Part shown: positions 13,442 through 21,347 of the stretch, one piece after another
Layout: the number at the start of each line of letters is the position of its first letter
Position numbering within the stretch: position 1 is the first letter of the stretch
Source: Phycisphaerales bacterium
Lineage (GTDB): Bacteria; Planctomycetota; Phycisphaerae; UBA1845
Reading direction: 5' to 3'
DNA length: 37,016 nt
Assembly (NCBI GenBank): GCA_013140575.1
Contig: JABFSN010000026.1
Span: 1 to 37,016 of the forward strand
The notes under the pieces: generated by a model
Told to the model about the DNA's origin: nothing
The model's input: the letters and a program-made list of their open reading frames with translations, nothing else
The model's database searches: none
Program-made: the position numbers and the translations under genes

Positions 13442-13471
13442 TTGACCGCACCTATCCCATTGCCGTATAAT
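13442..13471 (+). promoter_or_regulatory. Promoter upstream of metF, with long leader
   Basis: TTGACC (13442-13447), an 18-nt spacer and a perfect TATAAT (13466-13471) face right. The predicted leader to metF is about 325 nt. I do not recognise a riboswitch in it. The 13305-13803 gap otherwise holds only the inverted repeat at 13712-13736 and a four-codon ORF (13786-13800, M-K-T-R) ending 3 nt before the metF ATG. The leftward glyQS promoter must also lie here, but no good match was seen. Confidence 0.6.
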
Positions 13472-13711
13472 GACCTGCGAGTCGGTTGGGCCCCTGATAG
13501 CGGGTGTCCGAGCATCGAACCGCGGCGGTCGAAAATCACCAAACGCGATCCCTGCGTCGCCCAGCGACCGATAGGACGACTACGGGCGATTATGCGAGGT
13601 CGAAGCGCATGACGCTTGAAACCACGGTCGCGAGTCAGCCTGCGAGTCGTGGAATGGACAGCTTGACGCCGCATCCGCGAGAGCTCCCGGCGGGCAGAAC
13701 CCTCACCCCTG

Positions 13712-13736
13712 CCCCTCTCCCTGGGAGGGAGAGGGG
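13712..13736. repeat. Hairpin repeat CCCCTCTCCC/GGGAGAGGGG
   Basis: Perfect 10-bp arms with a 5-nt loop lie in the metF leader; no T-run follows. I recall very similar CCCTCTCCC palindromes scattered between genes in many genomes, so this is probably an interspersed repeat. Confidence 0.65.
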
Positions 13737-13803
13737 AATTCAAACGGCCTCGCGGGAATAGGGAGTTCTTACCAACCTGAAGGCCATGAAGACCCGCTGA
13801 GCC

Positions 13804-14685
13804 ATGAGAATCCGCGACGCACTCAACCAGCCGCGACCGGCCCTGTCGTTCGAGTTCTTTCCGCCGAAGGACGAGATCGGCTTCTGGGACCTGTTCAAGA
13901 CCATCGGGGCGCTCAAACCGCTCGCCCCCACCTATGTCTCGGTCACCTACGGCGCCGGCGGCAGCACCCGCCGACACACCGTCAATCTCGTCGAACGCAT
14001 CAAGAACGACCTGGCCATCGAAACCATGGCCCACCTCACCTGCGTCGACGCCACCAGGGCGGAGATAGCGGCCGTCCTCGACGAACTGAAAGGCAGCGGC
14101 ATCGAAAACGTGCTTGCCCTGCGCGGCGACCCGCCGCAGGGCAGCCAACGGTTCGTGAAGACGGAAGGCGGCTTCGCCTTCGCCAATGAACTGGTCGCCT
14201 TCATTCGCGAGCGTTACGATTTCTGCATCGCCGCGGCCTGCTATCCCGAATGCCACCCGGAATGCAAGGACGTTCGTCGCGACATGGATAACCTCAAACG
14301 CAAGGTCGACGCCGGCGTCGATATTCTGATTACGCAATTGTTCTTCGACAACGCCGATTTCTACGCCTTCCGCGACCGGGCCGAACGCGCGGGCATCACC
14401 GTGCCCATCATCGCGGGCATCATGCCCGTCCTCAGCGTCAAGCAGATCAAGCGCTTCACCACCATGTGCGGGGCGACCATTCCCGCCCCCCTGCTCGCGA
14501 GAATCGAAAGCGTCGAGGACGACGCGGAGGCCGTCCGTCATCTGGGCGTCTATCACGCGACCGAGCAGTGCAACGACCTGCTGGACAACGCCGTCGCGGG
14601 CATTCACTTCTACACGTTGAACCGCTCCACCGCGACGCGGGCCATTTTTCAGCAGATCAAAACCCGCCTGCCGGTCACCCGATAA
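13804..14685 (+). CDS. metF: Methylenetetrahydrofolate reductase (293 aa)
   Basis: This flavoenzyme reduces 5,10-methylene-THF to 5-methyl-THF for methionine synthesis. Family marks are SFEFFPPK near the N-terminus with the catalytic-type Glu, YVSVTYGAGGSTR, HLTCVDATR, NVLALRGDPP, and ITQLFFDNADFYAFRDR. Its length equals that of the usual bacterial one-domain enzyme. ATG 13804 is the first start that gives the standard N-terminus; its ribosome-binding site is poor, while a GAAGG sequence serves the tiny upstream ORF M-K-T-R-stop, so translation may be coupled through it. It lies alone between glyQS and the PIN pair, on its own rightward promoter. Confidence 0.95.
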   Translation: MRIRDALNQPRPALSFEFFPPKDEIGFWDLFKTIGALKPLAPTYVSVTYGAGGSTRRHTVNLVERIKNDLAIETMAHLTCVDATRAEIAAVLDELKGSGIENVLALRGDPPQGSQRFVKTEGGFAFANELVAFIRERYDFCIAAACYPECHPECKDVRRDMDNLKRKVDAGVDILITQLFFDNADFYAFRDRAERAGITVPIIAGIMPVLSVKQIKRFTTMCGATIPAPLLARIESVEDDAEAVRHLGVYHATEQCNDLLDNAVAGIHFYTLNRSTATRAIFQQIKTRLPVTR

Positions 14686-14772
14686 GGCGAGCCCGCACGC
14701 ACCTTCCACGGGATCAAAGGTCATTGGCGATCGCCGCCCGCGAATTTCGCGTCGTTCTCGGGAAGGGGGCGG

Positions 14773-14961
14773 TCACCCCTCGCGCCGAGGAGCGACGGAT
14801 TTGGGCTGGGGCGGTGGTGGTCGGCGACGTACGATTCGACCACCATGTTGTTCCTGCTCCCGACGGAAGCGATCGGCCATCTTGTGTATGTCGCCGTCGC
14901 ACTCCTCCGCGATGCGGGCGCCGTTGCTCCTCATTTCGTCCACCACCGGGTCTCGTTCCAC
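14773..14961 (-). CDS. Small DPVV-type protein, possible antitoxin of the PIN gene (62 aa)
   Basis: The product starts MERDPVVDEMRSNGARIAEE and continues with DIHKMADRFRREQEQHGGRIVRR. I recognise the pattern of a short protein (D-P-I/V-V-x-E-V-R, then a helix rich in charged residues) often encoded directly after PIN-domain toxins. It starts 13 nt after the PIN stop on the same strand. It ends with a Pro-rich basic tail. An antitoxin role is an inference from position only; it has no clear DNA-binding domain. Confidence 0.6.
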   Translation of the reverse strand: MERDPVVDEMRSNGARIAEECDGDIHKMADRFRREQEQHGGRIVRRRPPPPQPKSVAPRREG

Positions 14962-14974
14962 GACTTGCCCTCCG

Positions 14975-15454
14975 TTAAACCTCAGGCTCCAACATCAATT
15001 CTTCGGGCGTGCAGATCACCGGGGAAATCAAATGTAGTCGCCGATTCAGCACGTCAATGTGCCGGCGTTTTCCGGCGTTGGCCAGGTGGGCGAAATTCCA
15101 TGTCACCAGATACTCGATCTCGTGGACCGAGGGCAGGGCAAGGTGAAAGGCGTCGCGAAGGTCGCGGCGCGGCATGGCGAAGTTGTCCACGTAGAACCGG
15201 GCGACGCGCTCGACCTCTTCATCGACTTCCAGTATTGCGAATTCCTCAACCAGCTTCAGTCTGATGCTTGCTCGACCGGCGTCTCCCGCGGCCAACTCGT
15301 CGAGCACGATCTGCGAGACGAACACATCGAACCGCGACAGGTCCGCGTCCCACCATCGCCGCGTCAGCAGGTGCCTCGCGTGGACGATGGGGTCGGCGCC
15401 TTGCGGGAGATGGTAACTGGGCACCGTGGAATCGAGGTACACCGTCGGTTTCAC
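14975..15454 (-). CDS. PIN-domain protein, VapC-like ribonuclease (159 aa)
   Basis: PIN acidic residues are visible: D8 in TVYLDST, E53 in VLDELAAGD, and D101 in DLRDAFHLALPSVHEIEYLVTWNFAHLAN, with N120 in the TWN motif. The length is usual for the family. By family it is a metal-dependent RNase, often the toxin of a type II toxin-antitoxin pair. Here the putative antitoxin follows rather than precedes it, the order seen with this PIN subfamily. The start at 15454 gives MKPTVYLDST, the normal N-terminus. The upstream region contains a REP-like repeat. Confidence 0.8.
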   Translation of the reverse strand: MKPTVYLDSTVPSYHLPQGADPIVHARHLLTRRWWDADLSRFDVFVSQIVLDELAAGDAGRASIRLKLVEEFAILEVDEEVERVARFYVDNFAMPRRDLRDAFHLALPSVHEIEYLVTWNFAHLANAGKRRHIDVLNRRLHLISPVICTPEELMLEPEV

Positions 15455-15522
15455 GATGATACTCTATCGGAACGCATAATTCGCCACAATCCGGATTTCG
15501 GTTACTGGTACAGTTTGGTTTC

Positions 15523-15607
15523 TGACATTCCGAGCCCACCGGAGGCGGGCGAAAAACCTCACCTGCCGGGCAAGATTCTTCGGTCGCTGCGCTCCCTCAG
15601 AATGACA
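15523..15607. repeat. 85-bp palindromic repeat, family B copy 1
   Basis: The right end CTCAGAATGACA (15596-15607) and the degenerate left end TGACATTCCGAG (15523-15534) enclose CCGGAGGCGGG-like and GATTCTTCGG words. It has the same length and internal words as the copy at 33575-33659. Confidence 0.7.
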
Positions 15608-15664
15608 GGGGTAGGTGCGCTCCCTCAGAATGACAGGAGTAGGTGCGCTCCCTCAGAATGACAA
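15587..15664. repeat. 28-bp tandem repeat, nearly three copies
   Basis: Units begin at 15587, 15615 and 15643; each holds TGCGCTCCCTCAGAATGACA. This is a local expansion of the right end of the family B repeat. The rest of 15455-15904 holds only this, the repeat at 15523 and a promoter. Confidence 0.85.
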
Positions 15665-15822
15665 TGTGCCGGACAACGCTCCCAACTATACCAGTACCGG
15701 ATTTCGGGACGCCGAACGCCGAGGGCTTCCATGCACACAAACCCCCATCCAAGGCGGCCGCGGGCGGAACGCGATTCCCGAGTGAATTAGGCCCACGCGC
15801 CGCCGGGCCACCAAAAAAAGCG

Positions 15823-15851
15823 TTCGCAATTTCTTGCCGTCTCGGTATAGT
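15823..15851 (+). promoter_or_regulatory. Candidate promoter of the haloperoxidase-like gene
   Basis: TTCGCA (15823-15828), a 17-nt spacer and TATAGT (15846-15851) give a leader of about 47 nt that contains the GGAGGGAAG ribosome-binding site. Confidence 0.5.
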
Positions 15852-15904
15852 GGGGGGGATTAGGCTCATTTCCCGTGGTCCGTCAGTATTTGGAGGGAAG
15901 CAAG

Positions 15905-18574
15905 ATGTTCGAGGGGAATCGTCATCCTGAAGCCGCCGCCCAAACCGGTTCGATCGGTTCGATTCAGGACACCGCGCGCCGTCGGCCGCGAAACGGCGTC
16001 GCGCCCGGTCGCGTGCGTCGCGTGGTGACGCTCACCGGGGTGCTTCTGGCGCTCACGGCGCCCGCGCGGGCCCAGCATTCGGCGGCGCGTGAATGGAACG
16101 AACAACTTCTGAGCGCCATACGCCGCGACTTCGCGCGTCCGACGGTGCACGCCCGAAACTTGTTCCATACTTCGGTGGCGATGTGGGACGCATGGGCCGC
16201 CTACGACTCGGTCGCCGACACCTATTTGCATCACGAACGGGCGACCGCCCCGGACATCGAGGCCGCCCGTGCCGAGTCCATCAGCTTCGCCATGTATCGC
16301 ATCCTGCGGCACCGCTTCGCCACATCTCCCGGCGTCGCGCTTTCTTATGCCTCGTTCGACGCCAAGATGGTCCAGTTCGGTTACAACTCGGCGTTCACCT
16401 CCACTGTGGGGAACACCCCGGCAGCGCTGGGCAACCGCATCGCCGCCGCGGTCATCGCGTACGGTCTGGCCGACGGCTCCAACGAGGGTCTCGGTTACGC
16501 CAATCAGCACTATGCTCCGATCAACCCGCCGCTTGTGGTCGCCCTTCCGGGCAATCCCGACATTCTGGACGCCAATCGGTGGCAGCCCCTGGCACTCAGT
16601 TTTTTCATCGACCAGAACGGCAACATCATCCTGGGCGGCTATCCTCCCGCGCTCACCCCTGAATGGGGGTTGGTGAAGGCGTTTGCCCTCTCCACCGACG
16701 ACCTGACCATCTACAACCGCGACAACTTCGACTACTGGGTCTATCACGATCCCGGCCCGCCGCCGTACTGGGGCACTGCGACGGACGCCGAATACAAATC
16801 CACGTTTGAAGTCGTCGTCCAATGGAGCGGCTACCTCGACCCGACGGACGGCGTCATGATCGACATCAGCCCAGCCGCACGCGGCAACAATACGCTCGGC
16901 ACCAACGACGGCGCCGGCTACCCGATCAATCCCAGCACCGGACTGCCCTACGCGGCACAGGTGGTTCCCGCGGGCGACTACTACCGGGTCCTTTCTGAAT
17001 TCTGGGCCGACGGTCCCAGTTCGGAAACGCCGCCGGGGCACTGGTTCACCATCGCCAACTACGTGGCCGATCACCCGATGGTGGTGAAGAAACTCGGCGG
17101 CGTCGGCCCTACGCTGGGCGATCTGGAATGGGACGTGAAAATCTATCTCGCGTTAGCCGGCACGGTACACGATGCGGCCATCGCCTGCTGGGGCGCGAAG
17201 GGCTGGTACGACTACGTTCGGCCCATTTCCGCGATCCGCTTCCTGGCCGACCTCGGTCAATGCACCGATCCGCTGGGTCCATCCTATCACCCCGGCGGAA
17301 TCAATCTGCATCCGGGCTGGATCGAAGTGGTGACGGCCGAAAGCACCGCTCCCGGCGAGCGCCACGAGCATCTGGCCGGTGACGCCGGGGCGAACATTGG
17401 CAAGATCGCGATCAAGGCGTGGCGCGGTCCCAGTTTCGTCCCCGACCCCGCGACCACCACTGCGGGAGTCGGATGGATTCTGGCCGAGAACTGGTGGCCT
17501 TATCAGCGGCCCACGTTCGTCACCCCGCCGTTCCCCGGTTACTTTTCGGGTCACAGCACCTACAGCCGCGGCGCGGCCACGCTGATGACGCTTTTCACCG
17601 GCGACGAGTTTTTCCCCGGCGGTCTGGGTGAATTCCCGGCCTTGCAGAACCAGTTCCTGGTGTTCGAAGACGGTCCCAGCGTGGACGTCACCCTCGAATG
17701 GGCACGGTATTACGACGCGTCCGACGAGTGCAGCCTTTCGCGCATCTACGGCGGCATTCACCCGCCCGCCGACGACATCCCCGGCCGATTTACCGGGGCT
17801 GCCATCGCGCCCGATTCGTTCGCCAAGGCGCTTACCTATTTCGACGGCTCGGCCAACTGTTACGAAGACCTCGACGGCGACGGCCACGGCTCCACGGTGG
17901 TGGTTTCGTCGGAAGACGGCGATTGCGGCGGAACTGGGGAATCGAATTCCTACGACGACTGCAACGACGGCAGCGGAACGGTTTACCCGGGCGCGGCCGA
18001 AGTCGCCGGCGACGGCATCGATCAGGACTGCAACGGATCAGACACGGCGGTCTGCTTTGTCGATGCCGATGACGATGGGTTCGGCTCGACCGCGACGCTG
18101 CTGGCGGGCGACGGAGACTGCACCGACACCGGGGAGTCGAGCGACAACACCGACTGCAACGACAACGACGCGGCCTCGCACCCCGGCGCCCCGGAAACCA
18201 TCAACGACGGCGTCGATCAGAACTGCAACGGTTTCGATACCGTTTCCTGCTTTGCCGATAATGATGGCGACGGCGTTGGTTCCCTGTTCCCGTTGTTCGC
18301 GGACGACGGCGACTGCACCGACCCCGGCGAAGCCACCTCCGCCGACGACTGCGACGATTCCGACCCGGCGAACTATCCCGGAAACGCCGAATCGTGCGAC
18401 GGTCAGGACAACAACTGCAACGGCCAATCCGACGAAGTACCCCAATGCAGCCCGCTCCCGCCGGTGGTGCCCACGGTCTCGCAATGGGGGCTGTTGGTGT
18501 TGTTGCTTCTCGGTTTGACGGCCGGCACGATGCTGTTCGGCGTCGCCGCCGAACGGGGACGCGCCGGGCCCTGA
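15905..18574 (+). CDS. Secreted vanadium-haloperoxidase/PAP2-like protein with MopE repeats and IPTL-CTERM-like tail (889 aa)
   Basis: ATG 15905 follows GGAGGGAAG; the ATG ten codons upstream lies before it. A signal peptide ends near ALTAPARAQ. The catalytic part shows K432-x6-R439 (AKGWYDYVRP), PFPGYFSGHST with H550, and RIYGGIHPPADD with R613 and H619, the residue set that binds vanadate or phosphate in vanadium haloperoxidases and PAP2 phosphatases. Residues about 655-860 hold three or four Cys/Asp-rich repeats (DLDGDGHGS, DCND, GIDQDCNG) of the MopE metal-binding type. The end, VVPTVSQWGLLVLLLLG then an RGR tail, is an IPTL-CTERM-like sorting signal. It probably acts at the cell surface; whether halide or phosphate is the substrate cannot be told. 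Confidence 0.85.
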   Translation: MFEGNRHPEAAAQTGSIGSIQDTARRRPRNGVAPGRVRRVVTLTGVLLALTAPARAQHSAAREWNEQLLSAIRRDFARPTVHARNLFHTSVAMWDAWAAYDSVADTYLHHERATAPDIEAARAESISFAMYRILRHRFATSPGVALSYASFDAKMVQFGYNSAFTSTVGNTPAALGNRIAAAVIAYGLADGSNEGLGYANQHYAPINPPLVVALPGNPDILDANRWQPLALSFFIDQNGNIILGGYPPALTPEWGLVKAFALSTDDLTIYNRDNFDYWVYHDPGPPPYWGTATDAEYKSTFEVVVQWSGYLDPTDGVMIDISPAARGNNTLGTNDGAGYPINPSTGLPYAAQVVPAGDYYRVLSEFWADGPSSETPPGHWFTIANYVADHPMVVKKLGGVGPTLGDLEWDVKIYLALAGTVHDAAIACWGAKGWYDYVRPISAIRFLADLGQCTDPLGPSYHPGGINLHPGWIEVVTAESTAPGERHEHLAGDAGANIGKIAIKAWRGPSFVPDPATTTAGVGWILAENWWPYQRPTFVTPPFPGYFSGHSTYSRGAATLMTLFTGDEFFPGGLGEFPALQNQFLVFEDGPSVDVTLEWARYYDASDECSLSRIYGGIHPPADDIPGRFTGAAIAPDSFAKALTYFDGSANCYEDLDGDGHGSTVVVSSEDGDCGGTGESNSYDDCNDGSGTVYPGAAEVAGDGIDQDCNGSDTAVCFVDADDDGFGSTATLLAGDGDCTDTGESSDNTDCNDNDAASHPGAPETINDGVDQNCNGFDTVSCFADNDGDGVGSLFPLFADDGDCTDPGEATSADDCDDSDPANYPGNAESCDGQDNNCNGQSDEVPQCSPLPPVVPTVSQWGLLVLLLLGLTAGTMLFGVAAERGRAGP

Positions 18575-18767
18575 TCGTCGGTCGGACGGAGCGACCGCCC
18601 GTCGGGGTGCGCGACCGCCATTCGGAACTCTACATGGCCGGTCCGTTGTGCACGTGAATCACGTGCCGGGAATCGGCTTTCGCGGAATGTCCATCGTACG
18701 CCGCCGAAACGCTCGCCTGCGAACGCCTCCGTGGATATGCTGATGAACGTCGCGCGGGCGCCGGTAC

Positions 18768-18942
18768 GATCGCGCCGCAGTACGTGATTAGCGTACCGCA
18801 TCGCCATTCAGAGCACCGGGCGCAAGCCCGGTGTTCGGACGGCGATGAGCGCCGCACCGGGAGAAGACCGTGGGCTCGCTCCCACGGCTCTGATCGCGAG
18901 TTTTGCACGCTAATCACGTACGCGCCGCAGCGGCGCGATGGT
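18768..18942. repeat. Long nested palindrome containing a family A repeat
   Basis: The outer arms ACGTGATTAGCGT (18782-18794) and ACGCTAATCACGT (18907-18919) match perfectly, and the match continues outward with ATCGCGCCGC. Inside lies an 86-bp repeat (18808-18893) bounded by TCAGAGC/GCTCTGA with two hairpins, CACCGGGC-GCAA-GCCCGGTG and CCGTGGG/CCCACGG. The 18575-18993 gap holds nothing else that I can name. Confidence 0.75.
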
Positions 18943-18993
18943 GGGTCGTGCGAAGCGGAACGGCACAAGACACGGTGCGGCGGAGGACGACGA

Positions 18994-19899
18994 ATGACGG
19001 CGGTAGCGATGGTTCATACGACGCAGTCGCAATCGGGCCAGTCGCGCCAGTCGCGGCTGGCGTTTCATGCGGCGTGGGGGTTGTCGGTCGCGGTGTTCTC
19101 GACCATCGGATGGATGGCACTGGGCCCGGACGATCCGCTGGGGGCCGTCAGCCTGTTGTCGCGGCGGGACGTGTGGGTGGCGGCTGCGCAAGCGGCGTCG
19201 CTGGCCACGGTGGTCTCCGCCATCGGCGCGGCGCTTGCGGGGCGCATGGCCGCGGATGTCGGGGCATTCGCCGTTTGCATCGGGCTGACGATCATGTCCT
19301 TTCAGGGGTCGAACATGACCCAGGTGTTGATGGAACGCGGGGGGACGCCGACGGTCTGCCTGCTGTTGGCGGCGGAGAGCCTGTTCTGGTGCTTGATCGC
19401 CGTGTGGTGCCTGTTCGTGTCGGGCATGGTGGTTCGCTGGCTGGGCCTGACGGAATCCGCGGTGTCACCGGCGCCGGGGTGCGATCCTGAAGATCTCGAT
19501 GATCGCGTCGCGCGTCGACGCGAAGTGGGGCATGTGATTATCGTCGCCGCGCTGACCCTCGTGCTCGTGCGCGTTTTCATGGCCGGCAGCGGCGACCGGG
19601 CCATCCGGCACGGTCAAGCCTGTTTCGCGGTGGGGGCGGCGTTCTATCTGGCCGTCGGCCGGGCGCAGGCGTTTGTCCCCGTGCGTTCGGCCATCTGGTC
19701 CTGGTCGGCGGTGCCCATCGTCTGCATCGCCGCGTTCGTCATGTCCTGGGCCGCGTCGTCTCCCACTGTTTTGGATAACGGGCTGGTCACGGTTCCGCGG
19801 AGCGCCTTCCTGCGGATACTACCGATCACGTACGCCGCCGCGGGGACGGCCGCGGTGCTGCTGGCGCGGTGGCGGACGGTGCCGCATTCAGATGGATAG
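18994..19899 (+). CDS. Integral membrane protein, about eight TM segments (301 aa)
   Basis: ATG 18994 is preceded by GGAGG at a good distance; the frame extends upstream through the repeat but has no other credible start. Hydrophobic segments lie near residues 21-42, 67-83, 89-104, 116-143, 173-192, 202-215, 224-245 and 265-285. No transporter or enzyme motif is recognised. The loop after the fourth segment is charged (DPEDLDDRVARRREVGH). Its last 12 nt overlap the convergent HD-GYP gene end. The function is unknown. Confidence 0.65.
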   Translation: MTAVAMVHTTQSQSGQSRQSRLAFHAAWGLSVAVFSTIGWMALGPDDPLGAVSLLSRRDVWVAAAQAASLATVVSAIGAALAGRMAADVGAFAVCIGLTIMSFQGSNMTQVLMERGGTPTVCLLLAAESLFWCLIAVWCLFVSGMVVRWLGLTESAVSPAPGCDPEDLDDRVARRREVGHVIIVAALTLVLVRVFMAGSGDRAIRHGQACFAVGAAFYLAVGRAQAFVPVRSAIWSWSAVPIVCIAAFVMSWAASSPTVLDNGLVTVPRSAFLRILPITYAAAGTAAVLLARWRTVPHSDG

Positions 19900-21138
19900 C
19901 GCCTGCGCGGCCGGCGCCGGCGAATGGCTCGTCGCGGAATCGGCGGCGAGTTCGACGTCGTTGACCACGCAATCGAGCGCCACGCCGACGACCGCCGGAT
20001 CGAACTGGCCGCCCGCGCCCCGCCGCAGTTCGTCGCGTATCTGCGCGACGTCGCTGCCGCGGCGGTAGTTTCGATCGGACCGCATCGCATCGATCGCGTC
20101 CGCGACCGCCAGAATGCGGGCCCCCAGCGGAATCCCTTCGCCCGCCAACCCGTCGGGGTATCCCGTTCCGTCGAACCGTTCGTGATGATGCAGGATCCAA
20201 TGCAGCTCCTCGCTCAGGAAACTGTTGTGCACGAGGATGCGAATGGCGGTGTGCGGGTGTTTCTTGATCAGGTCGTATTCCGCGTCGTTCAGCGGACCCG
20301 GTTTGCGCAGGATGGCGTCGGGCACGCCGATCTTGCCCACGTCGTGCAACAGGGCTGCCGTCCGGACGGCCTCGATGCGCAGCGACGAGAACGACAGGCG
20401 GCGGGCGATCATCTCGCTGTAACGGCTGACGTGCCGGGCGTGCCCGAGCGCGCCGGGCTCCTTGGCCTCGACAGCCTCGACCAGCGTCAGGACCGATTCC
20501 ACATAGCCGCGTTTGACCTGCCTACGGGAATCGTGGATCCATCGGGCGACTTCGCCGGGCGAGGCCCGTTCGAGTTGCCGCGGCGTGGGAAAGGCCTGCG
20601 GCATTCGGGGTGGTCCCGCGGAATCGGCAGCTTCGGGGTTCGTGGTGGGCGCCGGGGCGCCGGAGGGCGCGAATCGCGCGGACGAACCGTCGGTCGCAAT
20701 TGCGACGGCGACGGTTGCGTCGGGCCGCGGTGCGGCAACCGCACAACGAGGGATTTCGTCACCCGGCGCTGCACCCACGGCGGCCAGGATCGCCGTCCGC
20801 AAACCGTCAACGTCCGACGTCGATACAAATCCGCAAACGCCGTGCCGGATGGCCGATCGTACCAGCCGGGGATCGACCTCGTCCGAAATCAGCGCGATTC
20901 GGGGAACGTCGCCACCGGTGGAGAGCCCCTGAAACGCAGGACAGCCGTCGTCCCCCGGACGAGCCGCGTCCAGTACGAGGACGTCAAACGTCTGACGTCG
21001 CAACGCTCGTTCGGCGTCGGTAACTTCCGTACAGGCGACGCACATCCACCCCCGGTCGCGGAGCGCGCCCGCTACGCGGACGCACCGACTTGCGTCGTGG
21101 TGAACCAGAAGCACTCGAACATTGTCGCCCGCGGTCAT
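19888..21138 (-). CDS. Response regulator with HD-GYP phosphodiesterase domain (416 aa)
   Basis: The N-terminal receiver (residues about 8-125) has D57 as phospho-acceptor (DVLVLDAARPG), but the usual Lys near its end is Ser or Thr (GFVSTSDVDGL), so phosphorylation signalling may be altered. A Pro/Ala-rich linker follows, then a full HD-GYP domain: HARHVSRYSE, LLHDVGKIGVPDAIL, KKHPHTA, HHHERFDGTGYPDGL, ILAVADAIDAM. By family it hydrolyses cyclic di-GMP. ATG 21138 starts the receiver and has an AGGA sequence upstream; ATG 21201 is an alternative. It is downstream of the HEAT-repeat gene on the same strand (209-nt gap). Confidence 0.85.
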   Translation of the reverse strand: MTAGDNVRVLLVHHDASRCVRVAGALRDRGWMCVACTEVTDAERALRRQTFDVLVLDAARPGDDGCPAFQGLSTGGDVPRIALISDEVDPRLVRSAIRHGVCGFVSTSDVDGLRTAILAAVGAAPGDEIPRCAVAAPRPDATVAVAIATDGSSARFAPSGAPAPTTNPEAADSAGPPRMPQAFPTPRQLERASPGEVARWIHDSRRQVKRGYVESVLTLVEAVEAKEPGALGHARHVSRYSEMIARRLSFSSLRIEAVRTAALLHDVGKIGVPDAILRKPGPLNDAEYDLIKKHPHTAIRILVHNSFLSEELHWILHHHERFDGTGYPDGLAGEGIPLGARILAVADAIDAMRSDRNYRRGSDVAQIRDELRRGAGGQFDPAVVGVALDCVVNDVELAADSATSHSPAPAAQALSI

Positions 21139-21347
21139 ACAACGGTTTTCCTGGACGGCATCCGACGCAGGGGGTGGCTCCGAGACACTATCGACGCGCA
21201 TTCCAGGGGGCTTGATCTGCGCGGTTCGCGGGCGTGACGCGGCATTATCGGCAGGCCGACAGGAATGCCGACGGTCGCGCCGGCGCGGCATCAAACCGCG
21301 GAGTGGCGCTGAACGCGTAGGATCGCGGGCGGACAAAAAACGCGCCG

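Noticed and set aside
13435-14724. 429-aa minus-strand ORF over metF
   Set aside because: It is antisense to a clear metF gene, has no recognisable domain, and its composition follows from the codon bias of the other strand.
15587-15664. CRISPR-like array
   Set aside because: The units are directly adjacent 28-bp tandem copies with no spacers, and no cas genes are near.
15866-17074. 402-aa minus-strand ORF over the haloperoxidase-like gene
   Set aside because: It is the complement of a well-supported coding sequence, with GDGE/VVGA low-complexity typical of antisense frames in GC-rich DNA.
19924-21237. 437-aa plus-strand ORF over the HD-GYP gene
   Set aside because: It is antisense to a complete receiver/HD-GYP protein, with no ribosome-binding site or domain.
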